Assembly: GCA_016200355.1 (NCBI GenBank)
Contig: JACQEY010000077.1
Location: 1-49,002 of the forward strand
DNA length: 49,002 nt
Reading direction: 5' to 3'
Source of the DNA: Nitrospirota bacterium
GTDB lineage: Bacteria; Nitrospirota; Nitrospiria; Nitrospirales; Nitrospiraceae
The notes beneath the pieces are model-generated. The model saw only the letters and a program-made list of their open reading frames with translations, was not told the origin of the DNA and did no database searches. This document shows positions 1-6,600 of the stretch, in pieces. The position numbers and the translations under genes are program-made. The stretch's first letter is position 1. The number at the start of each line of letters is the position of its first letter.

Positions 1-80
1 TTCACCGTCACACCGGGGGATTCGAGCATCGCCACCGCTTCACGCTTGTACTCCGCTGAAAATCTCCGCCGTTGTCCCAT
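1..80 (-). CDS. IS3-family transposase OrfA, 5' end only (cut by window edge)
   Basis: The reverse strand starts with ATG at 80 and reads MGQRRRFSAEYKREAVAM and onward into the window edge. This is the typical N-terminal start of the helix-turn-helix OrfA protein of IS3 elements, which binds the element ends and is fused to OrfB by frameshifting. A ribosome site (AGGAGGGG) lies just upstream of the ATG. The sequence beyond it, about 100 to 140, has the GTGTCCGTAAAAGCGG type of end found in IS3 terminal repeats, so the insertion boundary is probably near 140. Only 26 codons are visible, so the subgroup cannot be told. Confidence 0.8.
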   Translation of the reverse strand, partial: MGQRRRFSAEYKREAVAMLESPGVTV

Positions 81-158
81 GACACCCCTCCTGGCCCATT
101 ATGAGCCTTAACTAGGTGTCCGTAAAAGCGGGGCAGAACCCGGCTTTCAACGGTTTGC

Positions 159-251
159 TATACCGAGGATGAGGTCAAGCAGAAAGCAGAGCAGGTCTAT
201 CTTCATGTGTATCGCCTCGTTCAGGACTATCGACCGCAGCCTTATATTTAA
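159..251 (+). pseudogene. C-terminal remnant, possibly of a type I restriction R subunit
   Basis: Directly after the IS3 end one frame stays open to a TAA at 249 and reads YTEDEVKQKAEQVYLHVYR followed by a short tail. It resembles the C-terminal helix of HsdR-type restriction subunits, from memory of that family only. There is no start codon, and the rest of the gene would have been removed or displaced by the IS element. The fragment is only 30 residues, so the assignment is weak; it may be a chance open frame. Confidence 0.3.
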
Positions 252-277
252 CTTAACTCGCAGGAACCTCTCTTCAA

Positions 278-480
278 GGGGAGTTGGGGGGCAGGCATGA
301 CTATTGACTTATTGGAGCCGGTCTCTTTGCTTGCAGCGATTGCGTCAGTGCATTGAATTCATTGCTCGACCGTGCACGTCACGCCTTTGACCACGCTGCC
401 CATCTTATCCTCCCACGTTTGCTCGTTCTTTCTTAGGGACAGGCGCTGGTTGATTTGGTCTATCTCGTCTATCTGGTTGG
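278..480 (+). repeat. Dispersed intergenic repeat core, copy 1
   Basis: About 180 bp from GGGAGTTGGGGG through TATTGACTTATTGGAGCC, GCGATTGCGTCAGTGCATTG and GACCGTGCACGTCACG to CCTCCCACGTTTGCTCGTT recur, with small changes, at 2545 and 6601. A pair of short inverted segments (CCCATC near 399 and a decayed GGGACAGG near 435) matches the better preserved CCCATCCC/GGGATGGG stem of the other copies. The copy runs straight into 9-bp periodic arrays. Reading frames through it are not conserved between copies, so it is not treated as coding. Confidence 0.75.
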
Positions 481-511
481 TGCGGTTGAGGGCCAGAAGA
501 GCGAGACGTGG

Positions 512-694
512 GGGACGGTCTGTCTGGTTTATCTGGTGCGATGAGCAAGAGAGACGACACAGACAAGACAAACCAGAAAGACACCCGAGCGACGCGGGGC
601 TGGTCTGTCTGGTCTGTCTTGTTGGCCGGACCGGAAAACCAACCAGAGGAACCAAAGAGACCAGAGAAACCAGATGAACCAGAGAGACGAGCTT
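512..694 (+). repeat. 9-bp periodic inverted arrays (hairpins) after repeat copy 1
   Basis: Two successive left-arm/right-arm units are visible. The first pairs GGTCTGTCTGGTTTATCTGG near 521 with GACAAGACAAACCAGAAAGA near 563. The second pairs TCTGGTCTG units near 604 with ACCAGAGAAACCAGATGAAC near 661. Each left arm repeats a TCTGGTYTR unit every 9 bases and each right arm repeats its complement ACCAGANAR, so each unit can fold into a long imperfect hairpin. Open frames here are low-complexity artefacts of the period. Confidence 0.75.
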
Positions 695-702
695 GCTGAT
701 GG

Positions 703-1032
703 CTATCGGGCAAACATCTCAGCAAGGAGCGCAAGGACACGCGTGGTGGTCGTCTGGTTCAGCCGCCCCAGTCGCTTAACCAACCGAGATTTGTCCACGG
801 TGCGAAGCTGGTCGAGCACCACCTGTCCGCTCTTTCCCTGAAACTTGACCGGAACACGGGTCGGATAGGGCCGTCCCTTGGTGGTCATGGGGGCCACAAT
901 CACGGTCTCGATGTGGCGATTCATCTCATCGGGCGAGATGATGAGGGCGGGCCGCGTCTTGCGGATTTCGTGACCCTGGGTCGGATCTAGGCGGACAAGG
1001 TACACTTCAAAGCGGGAGACTACCACTGCCAT
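703..1032 (-). CDS. mazF: MazF/PemK-family mRNA interferase toxin
   Basis: The 109-residue protein has the full PemK/MazF layout: a start VSRFEVYLVRLDPTQG, the conserved RPALII segment at 27-32, PMT at 48-50 and LDQLRTVDKSRL at 73-84, ending in LLAEMF. Family members cleave mRNA at short sequence motifs and form dimers that are blocked by a MazE-type partner. It overlaps the 3' end of the upstream antitoxin gene by 13 bases, the usual translational coupling of such pairs. It lies next to repeat copy 1 and its arrays, whose last array ends a few bases after its stop codon. The assignment is secure at family level; the cleavage target is unknown. Confidence 0.93.
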   Translation of the reverse strand: MAVVVSRFEVYLVRLDPTQGHEIRKTRPALIISPDEMNRHIETVIVAPMTTKGRPYPTRVPVKFQGKSGQVVLDQLRTVDKSRLVKRLGRLNQTTTTRVLALLAEMFAR

Positions 1033-1274
1033 TCCGTGCGATCCCAGCGTGTGGCGCCCCCGGCGTCCTGATCGAGGAGTTGGTCGTCGCCGTGCGCGTG
1101 CATCCGGCGGAAGGCGTCATCCCACCCGGCTCGCGGACCTGTCGTAGGGCGTAGGAGCAGTTGATTCCCTTGAATTTCTAATTCCATCGCATCCGTGACC
1201 CGGCACTGATTCAAGATGGTTTTAGGGATACGAATTCCCCGTGAGTTGCCGATGCGAACCACGTTCACTTTCAT
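1020..1274 (-). CDS. mazE: MazE/AbrB-type antitoxin
   Basis: The 84-residue protein begins MKVNVVRIGNSRGIRIPK, the swapped-hairpin AbrB/MazE DNA-binding fold, with LEIQGNQLLLRP closing the domain near residue 43. The acidic and tryptophan-rich tail (after residue 50) is the part expected to bind and cover the MazF active site. It is the first gene of the pair and overlaps mazF by 13 bases. Antitoxins of this class normally repress their own operon. The upstream 240 bases hold a 9-bp array hairpin rather than an obvious promoter. Confidence 0.92.
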   Translation of the reverse strand: MKVNVVRIGNSRGIRIPKTILNQCRVTDAMELEIQGNQLLLRPTTGPRAGWDDAFRRMHAHGDDQLLDQDAGGATRWDRTEWQW

Positions 1275-1420
1275 GTCTGCTCCGTTCTTTCCGACCCTCT
1301 GCGTGGCTACGTTGTAATTACATCAGTCCAGCCGTACTGTCAAGCCTCCCCTCACCGATGAAGGAGCGGCAACGAGCTGATGGCGATGGGGAAGGCAAGG
1401 GGCCGGGTGCAAGAGGAGGA

Positions 1421-1510
1421 GGTTTGTCTGGTTTGTTTGGTTTATCTCGTTGGTCGAACCGGCAAACCCACCAGGCGAACCAGAGAAACCAAATAGACGA
1501 GACAGACGAG
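1421..1510 (+). repeat. 9-bp periodic inverted array between mazE and brnA
   Basis: The left arm has TCTGGTTTG, TTTGGTTTA and TCTCGTTGG in exact 9-base steps. A short GTCGAACCGGCAAACCC spacer follows, then a right arm of ACCAGGCGA, ACCAGAGAA and ACCAAATAG units. The two arms are complementary over most of their length. It has no repeat core beside it, so the array can occur alone. Confidence 0.75.
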
Positions 1511-1518
1511 CGGGAGCC

Positions 1519-1812
1519 CTAGGCGGCTCTGGAGGCGGCCTTTTCTAATAGCTCATGAATCAGTGACTGATAGGGCTTCCCTTGCTTGGCAGCCATCTTT
1601 CGCAGCTGGCTCAACAGCCGCGGCGAGAGGCGAATGGCGATCAACTGCTTCGCCATGCCGCTTGCTGGTCTGCCGACTCTGCGCATGCGTTTTAATTGTG
1701 CGTCAGTCGCTTCAGGAATATCGGAGAAATCAATCTGCGAGTCGGGTATAGGCTTCACGTTCCCGCCGGCTCGCTTGCCTTGCGCTGATGATTCGAATCG
1801 TTTCTTTTTCAT
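1519..1812 (-). CDS. brnA: BrnA-family antitoxin
   Basis: This 97-residue protein has a basic start, the segment DFSDIPEATDAQLKRMRRV (28-46) and the ribbon-helix-helix C-terminus KQLIAIRLSPRLLSQLRKMA followed by GKPYQSLIHELLEKA. This order is that of BrnA antitoxins, which neutralise the RelE-fold toxin BrnT and repress the brnTA operon. In brnTA the toxin gene comes first and overlaps the antitoxin. Here the overlapping toxin frame is present only as a C-terminal stub, so brnA is orphaned. It may still act as a repressor or cross-neutralise another BrnT. Confidence 0.82.
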   Translation of the reverse strand: MKKKRFESSAQGKRAGGNVKPIPDSQIDFSDIPEATDAQLKRMRRVGRPASGMAKQLIAIRLSPRLLSQLRKMAAKQGKPYQSLIHELLEKAASRAA

Positions 1813-1878
1813 CTCTCGTCCTCCGTATCGTAGAGACGACGAACAGAATTCGGCCTGTTACCGACTCCCCTAGGTCTT
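1730..1878 (-). pseudogene. brnT: brnT toxin, C-terminal remnant overlapping brnA
   Basis: In a frame different from brnA and ORF6N, the minus strand reads SVTGRILFVVSTIRR, then KETIRIISARQASRRERE, to a TGA at 1730-1732. These are the last strands and the hallmark R-I-I-S-A-R-x-A-x-x-x-E-R motif of BrnT ribonucleases. The expected first 45 or so residues, with the catalytic residues, are missing. Homology stops at about 1875, where the end of the ORF6N gene is joined. The stub overlaps brnA by 83 bases, which is the natural brnTA arrangement. No start codon is available, so it should be non-functional. Confidence 0.72.
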
Positions 1879-2382
1879 GAATCCGATGCGGCGGGATTTC
1901 GGCGTGGGCGATTCCATGAGTTGGCGGATGGCCTCAAAGAGGGATCGGATATGGCTATCGTGTGATTCAACTTGCTGCTCAAGTTCGGCCAATTTCTGCG
2001 CCAATGCTCTGTGCGTCCCCAACATTTCTCGCAGTTCCACAAATGCTCTGACTACATAGATACTCATCTCAACTGCCCGTTTTGAATTGAGGACGCTTGC
2101 CACCATCACTGCGCCATGTTCGGTAAAGGCGAATGGCTGAGCCGGCGAGAATTTCAGTTTGCGGAGGTGGTCACAGTTTGTGACCACCTCCAACTTCTCT
2201 TGCTTAGTCAGACGAAATATGAAGTCCTTGGGAAAACGATCGTTGTTCCGCTTCACTGCCTGGTTCAACACCTTCGTCGACACGCCATACAGTTCTGCCA
2301 AGTCAGCATCCACCATGACCTTATGGCCACGAATCACAAGAATCGTCTTCTCGATTTGTTCGCGAGGTACCAGTGCGCTCAT
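1870..2382 (-). CDS. ORF6N-domain DNA-binding protein
   Basis: From ATG at 2382, which follows a GGAGGGAG ribosome site, the protein has 170 residues. It opens with SALVPREQIEKTILVIRGHK and contains the ORF6N signature ADLAELYGVSTKVLNQAV and RFPKDFIFRLTKQE, then FAFTEHGAVMVASVLNSKRA. The C-terminal part is a coiled coil (about 115-160). ORF6N is a Bro/KilA-related DNA-binding domain seen in phage and mobile regions; its cellular role is unknown. A longer start at 2415 is possible but lacks a ribosome site. Its 3' end is fused to a truncated brnT, so the gene probably arrived by recombination. Confidence 0.88.
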   Translation of the reverse strand: MSALVPREQIEKTILVIRGHKVMVDADLAELYGVSTKVLNQAVKRNNDRFPKDFIFRLTKQEKLEVVTNCDHLRKLKFSPAQPFAFTEHGAVMVASVLNSKRAVEMSIYVVRAFVELREMLGTHRALAQKLAELEQQVESHDSHIRSLFEAIRQLMESPTPKSRRIGFKT

Positions 2383-2544
2383 ACTCCCTCCCCCCCGTGA
2401 TGTACGCCGGTCCATGAGGTTGCGCGGAGATACCGTTTTCTTTCATGAAAATCAACAGATGCGATTGTGAAATGGTTGTATTTTTGTCGGTTAGAGAGGG
2501 AAGTGAGAGTGAACGTTGCGCGAGAGAAAGGCGAGACGAGGAAA

Positions 2545-2931
2545 GGGAGTTGGGGGTCAGGCGTGACTATTGACTTATTGGAGCCGGCCTCTTTGCTTGA
2601 AGCGATTGCGTCAGTGCATTGAGTGCATGCTCGACCTTGCACGTCACGTTATTGACCAAGCTGCCCATCCCATCCTCCCACGCTTGCTTGTTCTTTCTTA
2701 GGGATGGGAGCTGATTGATCTTCCACTGCGCGCAACTTTTTCACCCTCCCACCCACTGGCACGTCGAGACGTACCATTAGCCCGGGCGAGGGCCTTCTGA
2801 GGCCGCGCGTTGCGCGAGCACAGAAGATCATCAGGTTCCATCCCCTCCGCGTTCCGCGAGCAGGAGGCCAACCAGACTACCCATCCCAGCCAGTAGCCGC
2901 TTCCATAAATGTTGTTACCGAGGTATCCTGC
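2545..2931 (+). repeat. Dispersed repeat element, copy 2, with conserved right end upstream of fic
   Basis: The core (2545 to about 2705) matches copies at 278 and 6601. It includes TATTGACTTATTGGAGCC, GCGATTGCGTCAGTGCATTG and a perfect CCCATCCC (2664) / GGGATGGG (2701) stem. Instead of a 9-bp array this copy carries the structured hairpin at 2711-2834. At 2899-2931 a stretch of about 33 bases, ending CCGAGGTATCCTGC, is nearly the same as 6898-6930 of copy 3. In both copies that right end sits a short way upstream of a toxin-like gene. No gene is seen between 2383 and 2962. Confidence 0.7.
2711..2834 (+). repeat. Structured hairpin element, expanded copy
   Basis: Outer arms at 2711-2723 and 2823-2834 are complementary with one bulged base. 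Inside them CGCGCAAC (2729-2736) pairs perfectly with GTTGCGCG (2809-2816). The right half (CGAGGGCCTTCTGAGGCC to GCGCGAGCAC) is identical to the hairpin at 32809-32882. Compared with that copy, about 50 extra bases separate the halves. A further half-copy of the motif, CGCGTTCCGCGAGCAGGAGG, follows at 2848-2867. Confidence 0.6.
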
Positions 2932-2962
2932 CGTAGTTTTGCACTTTCCCAATGAGATTCGC

Positions 2963-3607
2963 ATGACAGCCGACGATCGCTACGATGTGTCCGACTTGCC
3001 GGAGGCGCAGTTTGAGCCTGGCTCCAATGGGCTGGTGCTCAAGAATCTCCTCGGGATCACGTCGAAGCATATCATGGACGAAGTAGAGGCTAGAGCCCTT
3101 GAACAGGCAACGGACGTATTGATCAAAGCCTACGGTGAGACTCACCGGTTTACGGTCATGGATCTCTGTGATTGTCACCGTACCTGGTTTGGCGAGATCT
3201 ATGAATGGGCTGGCCACTATCGGCGTGTGAATGTCAGCAAAGACGGATTTCCCTTCGCCGCCTCCGCGCATGTGCCTGCCTTGATGGACCAGTTTGAACG
3301 GAACGAGTTGCGGCGCTGTACGCCCTGCACGTTTGCAGACCGAGCGACAGTGATCCGTGCGCTGGCCGAAACACACGTCGAGTTGGTGCTGATTCATCCG
3401 TTCCGTGATGGGAATGGGCGCCTGGCCCGCATGCTTTCCACGCTCATGGCCCTCCAGGCAGGACTGCCGCTACTCGACTTCAGTCTCATGGCGGGGACGG
3501 GCAAGCCCGCGTACATTGCCGCGATTCAGGCAGGTCTGGATAAGCACTATGTGCCGATGGAAAGCTTGTTCGGAAAAGTTATCGAGCAGAGCCGCTTGTC
3601 TTCTTAA
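2963..3607 (+). CDS. fic: Fic-domain protein (AMP-transferase type)
   Basis: The 214-residue protein carries the complete Fic active-site motif HPFRDGNGRLAR (about residues 145-156) in the usual helical context LVLIHPF. The N-terminal part has LKNLLGITSKHIMDEVEARAL and the FGEIYEWAGHYR segment typical of short Fic/Doc-related toxins. Fic enzymes transfer AMP or another nucleotide phosphate from a nucleotide to a target hydroxyl. ATG at 2963 is preferred over one at 2909, since homology begins after it. No inhibitory (S/T)xxxE(G/N) motif is seen within the protein, so a separate inhibitor is expected. The only candidate is the small convergent gene at 3579. Confidence 0.9.
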   Translation: MTADDRYDVSDLPEAQFEPGSNGLVLKNLLGITSKHIMDEVEARALEQATDVLIKAYGETHRFTVMDLCDCHRTWFGEIYEWAGHYRRVNVSKDGFPFAASAHVPALMDQFERNELRRCTPCTFADRATVIRALAETHVELVLIHPFRDGNGRLARMLSTLMALQAGLPLLDFSLMAGTGKPAYIAAIQAGLDKHYVPMESLFGKVIEQSRLSS

Positions 3608-3770
3608 TCGGTAGCGGTTTGTCCGGCTCAGCCAGAATGCGGGCGATGGATTCGATGGTTGCGCCAGTCTCGACCGCCGTCGAGCTGGCGACATTGGCGA
3701 TCAAGGCCTTTCGGTATTTCGCTGGAACCTTAAGATGTGGGTTGGTTTCAATGAGTGGCCTGTTCTTCAT
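3579..3770 (-). CDS. Small protein convergent with fic, candidate inhibitor
   Basis: The 63-residue protein starts MKNRPLIETNPHLKVPAKYR and contains SSTAVETGATIES near residues 29-41. That segment resembles, imperfectly, the Fic inhibitory helix motif (S/T)xxxE(G/N): S, three residues, E, then T instead of G or N. The gene overlaps the 3' end of fic by 29 bases on the opposite strand. Known Fic antitoxins are usually encoded upstream on the same strand, so the arrangement would be unusual. The composition looks protein-like, but no family is recognised with certainty. Confidence 0.5.
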   Translation of the reverse strand: MKNRPLIETNPHLKVPAKYRKALIANVASSTAVETGATIESIARILAEPDKPLPIKKTSGSAR

Positions 3771-4240
3771 CGCTGCATCCTTCTCAGTGAATACAATTGT
3801 ACCGCATGACTTGGGCTGAGGCTATCTCAAAATGACCTCTTTCTATAAGGGGTTGCTCCGTTTGTCGGAGGCTCGATATATGGACGGCCTGGCGATGGGC
3901 CATTTCTTTCCCTCTCCCTCTCAGTGCCTGCGACCAACGAGCTTTTTCCAATTCTCTATGCCTCTCTTTAGGGGAGTGGCCAAGGTTGCCCTTCACTGTG
4001 CACATCAATCATCCTTCCAAGCTAGCTCCTATTCCTCTCATGGAATGGCACCCGTGTTGGTCCTACTGCGGCCGTCGAACGAGCACATTCTGATCGTGCG
4101 CGTTCCGGGAGCAAGGGATCAGCACGGGTGTCATTCCGTTCCCCCCGCTTGCGCTGATCTCCAGGCGAGGAGTAGGCTGTTACTAGCGAGTGCGAGAGTT
4201 GAGTGCTGGGTACTGAGTAGAGATGCACGGTCAAGGCTGA
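3771..4240. other. Intergenic stretch with no supported gene
   Basis: Open frames cross this region but none has a ribosome site or recognisable product. A segment near 3890-3930 (GGGCCATTTCTTTCCCTCTC, then CTCAGTGCC) resembles 7565-7605, suggesting another short decayed repeat. The one clear structure is the hairpin at 4042-4137. Confidence 0.5.
4042..4137 (+). repeat. Structured hairpin element with conserved core
   Basis: Arms of 21 bases at 4042-4062 and 4117-4137 pair along their full length with three G-T wobbles. Inside, CCG (4072-4074) pairs with CGG (4106-4108), GAACG (4077-4081) with CGTTC (4101-4105), and GCAC (4083-4086) with GTGC (4096-4099). The same core layout and spacing recurs at 32820-32871 with different, compensating bases. 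Its function is unknown. Confidence 0.65.
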
Positions 4241-4675
4241 GTGCGGGGGCTCGTGATGTGGCTCCTGGTTCTGATGTTTCTCCTTGCTGCGCCAGCCTCC
4301 GCGGAAGATCTCGGCGAGCTGAGCGCGAATCCGTTCAACCCTGCTTCCACGTCCAATCCCTTCGGAGCCGGAAGCCCCTTCAAGCCGGACGGCCTGAACA
4401 ATCCATTCAGTCCCTACGGCAGTCCCTTCAGCAATCAATCGGCGACGAACCCGTTCGCCACAGATGCCCCTCGGCTTTACGACCAGCAGGGGAACTATCG
4501 CGGCAATCTGAGCGCGAACCCGTACGACCCCGACTCGACGAGTAACCCCTACGGCCGCTACGGTTCTCCGTTCTCGCCGGACTCGATCAAGAATCCATTC
4601 GGCGCTGGAAGTCCCTACAGCCCCAGCAGTCCCACGAATCCCTACGGCCGCGGTCTCAGAATTGAAGGACGCTAA
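4241..4675 (+). CDS. Secreted protein with NPF/NPYG repeats
   Basis: A signal peptide (VMWLLVLMFLLAAPASA) is followed by about 120 residues of low-complexity repeats of the form S-x-N-P-F/Y-x-x-x-S-x-x-N-P-F-G, such as STSNPFGAGSPFKPDG and TNPYGRGLRIEGR at the end. The product should be exported; no enzyme motif is visible. The start is either GTG at 4241, which gives the signal peptide a basic residue, or ATG at 4256. The last 30 codons and the following bases recur as a fragment at 7922, so the gene or its end has been duplicated within the island. Confidence 0.72.
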   Translation: MRGLVMWLLVLMFLLAAPASAEDLGELSANPFNPASTSNPFGAGSPFKPDGLNNPFSPYGSPFSNQSATNPFATDAPRLYDQQGNYRGNLSANPYDPDSTSNPYGRYGSPFSPDSIKNPFGAGSPYSPSSPTNPYGRGLRIEGR

Positions 4676-4841
4676 TCCAGCCGCTGAACCGCTCTACGTG
4701 ACCTCATGGCGGCTTGATACCTCCCCACAGACGGCCTAGCCCCACGACCCACCCACCGATCAATCCAACCATTCCCCCCCCCACTCAGCCCTTGCGCCTA
4801 GTTGGTGACCCTCCTAGAATGGGCCACTCTGCGAGGCCTCC

Positions 4842-5174
4842 ATGCCCTTCATGGTTCGTCTCTACCAACGCTTCCCCGTGTACTGCTCCGTCACATACCA
4901 CGCTGGCCTGTTCCAAGGACAAGGCACGGTCTGGAACTTTTCGCTGAGCGGGTGGAAACTCTCCGGCGATGTGCCGCTGCAAGTTGGGCAGACGTGTGCC
5001 TTGACCGTCAATTTGCCGATCGATGAACGCATCGTTGTGGCTACTGCGATCGTGCGCTGGGTCCGGGGCCAGGAGTTCGGCCTGGAAACCTTGGCGATTG
5101 AGAAGCAGACGCATAGTCGGGTGGAGCACGTAATCAAACGACTCGTAGAGGAATCCGGTGAGAACATCGAATGA
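4842..5174 (+). CDS. PilZ-domain protein
   Basis: The 110-residue protein has the PilZ barrel pattern: an N-terminal YQRFPVYCSVTY in place of the usual RxxxR, then GTVWNFSLSGWKLSGDVPL corresponding to the DxSxxG strand, and IVRWVRGQEFGLE near the end. PilZ domains bind cyclic di-GMP, but the first arginine cluster is weak here and the D of DxSxxG is replaced by N, so ligand binding is uncertain. Its stop codon overlaps the start of the next small gene (ATGA), which implies translational coupling. Confidence 0.85.
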   Translation: MPFMVRLYQRFPVYCSVTYHAGLFQGQGTVWNFSLSGWKLSGDVPLQVGQTCALTVNLPIDERIVVATAIVRWVRGQEFGLETLAIEKQTHSRVEHVIKRLVEESGENIE

Positions 5175-5350
5175 GCACCGACCGCCCCAAACGCGAAACC
5201 ATGACTATCGAAGAAGCGACCGTCTCCAATATGTGGGAGATCGCCGCGATTGTGGAAGTGCTCGAACGGAAGGGCCTTCGGCAAGAAATCCCAAGGCGTG
5301 TTATACGGACAGAAAGCCAGAGACCCGCATGTTATACGGCACCCGAGTAA
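5171..5350 (+). CDS. Small protein coupled to the PilZ gene, probably truncated
   Basis: ATG at 5171 overlaps the PilZ stop (ATGA). The frame gives 59 residues starting MSTDRPKRETMTIEEATVSN, then MWEIAAIVEVLERKGL, a helical segment. After residue 36 the sequence turns basic and irregular (RQEIPRRVIRTESQRP), and a GTTATACGG motif appears twice in the DNA (near 5299 and 5333). This suggests that a longer reading frame was replaced by unrelated sequence. No family is assigned. Confidence 0.5.
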   Translation: MSTDRPKRETMTIEEATVSNMWEIAAIVEVLERKGLRQEIPRRVIRTESQRPACYTAPE

Positions 5351-5471
5351 GCGCGGCACTCAACGTCTGCTTTCGACCCAAAACGGTCATTCACGGTGTA
5401 GATTTGCGGTCCATTGAGGACACGGCAGTGATCGAGTTGTTGCTTACCCGTCCTGAAAGGAACGTCGAGAG

Positions 5472-6194
5472 ATGATTTCAGAACTCAGAACGACCGGGGT
5501 GCGAACCCATGTACAGCGAGGTGCCGTGTTGGCGCTCACGAGGAGAACGCAACGCCTCATTCGCTGCGCATGCCTTGCGACGGCTTTGCTGGTGACGATA
5601 GCCGCCGTGGCTCAGCCGGTTCACGCCGCAGGCGGCGGGCAGACGAAGTTCCAGCGCATTTCGACGCAGTTCATTGCGGCGTTGGGTGATCCAGGTGCGA
5701 CCTCCGGAAGCGGCGCGCAATCGTGGGGTCTGTGGCCGCTGGACCCGGGTCCTCGGGGCGTCGAACTGAACCGCTATCAACGGTTGAAGAATGCAGGTGG
5801 CGTCGCCCCGGCGCGCTGGAAATTCGACGACAGGGACTGGTGGCTGGAGGAACACGGCTTGATTATGGAGCAGCCGACGGTTCCGCTCCCTCCCGGCAAA
5901 TACCTGGTCACGGGCGCCCGCGACGTGACGGCGGTGCTGACCATTCATCCCGCCGACAGGAATGGCGACAGGCGCTGGGAGCTCGATAAAGGCGCGACGC
6001 TCTACGACGTGACGCACCTGGCCTGCCGCTCCGCGCGCTATACACCGGCGGCGGTTGGTAGTTCGTGCTCGCCGGCCAACGCGCCGAAGACAGCGTTTCC
6101 CGTTGCGCCAGGGGGAGCGATGCCTCCAGTCGAGGGCTGCACGAAGCAGGACTATGCGGTTCTCATCGTGATCGGCGTGGGCGTGGAAGACTGA
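5472..6194 (+). CDS. Exported protein of unknown function
   Basis: The 240-residue protein has a basic start, a hydrophobic segment (CACLATALLVTIAAVAQPVHA, about 33-53) and a mature part rich in W, G and P, with FQRISTQFIAALGDPGATSG, SWGLWPLDPGPRGVEL and KFDDRDWWLEEHGLIMEQPT. It has two widely spaced cysteines near 183 and 198 and one near 222. The layout suggests a secreted or periplasmic protein belonging to an uncharacterised family; I recall similar hypothetical proteins but no function. A start further inside is possible. It is not in an obvious operon. Confidence 0.72.
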   Translation: MISELRTTGVRTHVQRGAVLALTRRTQRLIRCACLATALLVTIAAVAQPVHAAGGGQTKFQRISTQFIAALGDPGATSGSGAQSWGLWPLDPGPRGVELNRYQRLKNAGGVAPARWKFDDRDWWLEEHGLIMEQPTVPLPPGKYLVTGARDVTAVLTIHPADRNGDRRWELDKGATLYDVTHLACRSARYTPAAVGSSCSPANAPKTAFPVAPGGAMPPVEGCTKQDYAVLIVIGVGVED

Positions 6195-6338
6195 ACGCCG
6201 GTGGCGCCGGCAAGATTCGTCGCGTATAGCGAGATATCGCCCAACAAGCGCGTGCAGTCGACAAACCACTCGCGATGCTCGCGGTTTGCCACTGACGCGG
6301 CGCGTTGAGGCTGTAGAAAAACCCCTGTCGGAAAAAAC

Positions 6339-6557
6339 GGTCACGACAAGTACACACGCACCCTTGCGGATGTACTCCTGCCAGATGGGATGAATCTCAA
6401 TCAGGAACTCGTCAAGCAAGGCTGGTGCTGGTGGTATCGGAAGTATGCGCCGGCGGATACGGTGCTGGAAGGGTTAGAGCTAGACGCCCGAGAGGCCAAG
6501 AAGGGGTTGTGGAATGCTCCAACTCCTACGCCGCCGTGGGAGTGGCGGAAGAGGTAA
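6339..6557 (+). pseudogene. Staphylococcal-nuclease-like (thermonuclease) C-terminal remnant
   Basis: One frame reads GHDKYTRTLADVLLPDG, NLNQELVKQGWCWWYRKYAP, LEGLELDAREAKKGLW and PPWEWRKR before TAA at 6555. This is the C-terminal half of SNase-fold nucleases (the R-T-L-A-D-V, L-V-x-x-G-x-x-W-W and A-R-x-x-x-x-G-L-W segments). An in-frame TGA at 6306-6308 and the lack of a start leave out the N-terminal barrel with the first catalytic residues. It is therefore a relic. Confidence 0.75.
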
Positions 6558-6600
6558 AGACGAAGAGGAAATATCAAAAGGGGAACTGATGTGGCGTGGA

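Noticed and set aside
359-740. Several overlapping frames of about 100 codons on both strands
   Set aside because: They are low-complexity products of the 9-bp arrays and repeat core, differ between repeat copies, and lack ribosome sites.
3832-4545. A 237-codon plus-strand frame over the hairpin and the NPYG gene
   Set aside because: It overlaps the better supported secreted protein in another frame and has no recognisable domain.
5478-6419. A 313-codon minus-strand open frame
   Set aside because: It is antisense to the exported protein at 5472 and has an arginine-rich shadow composition.
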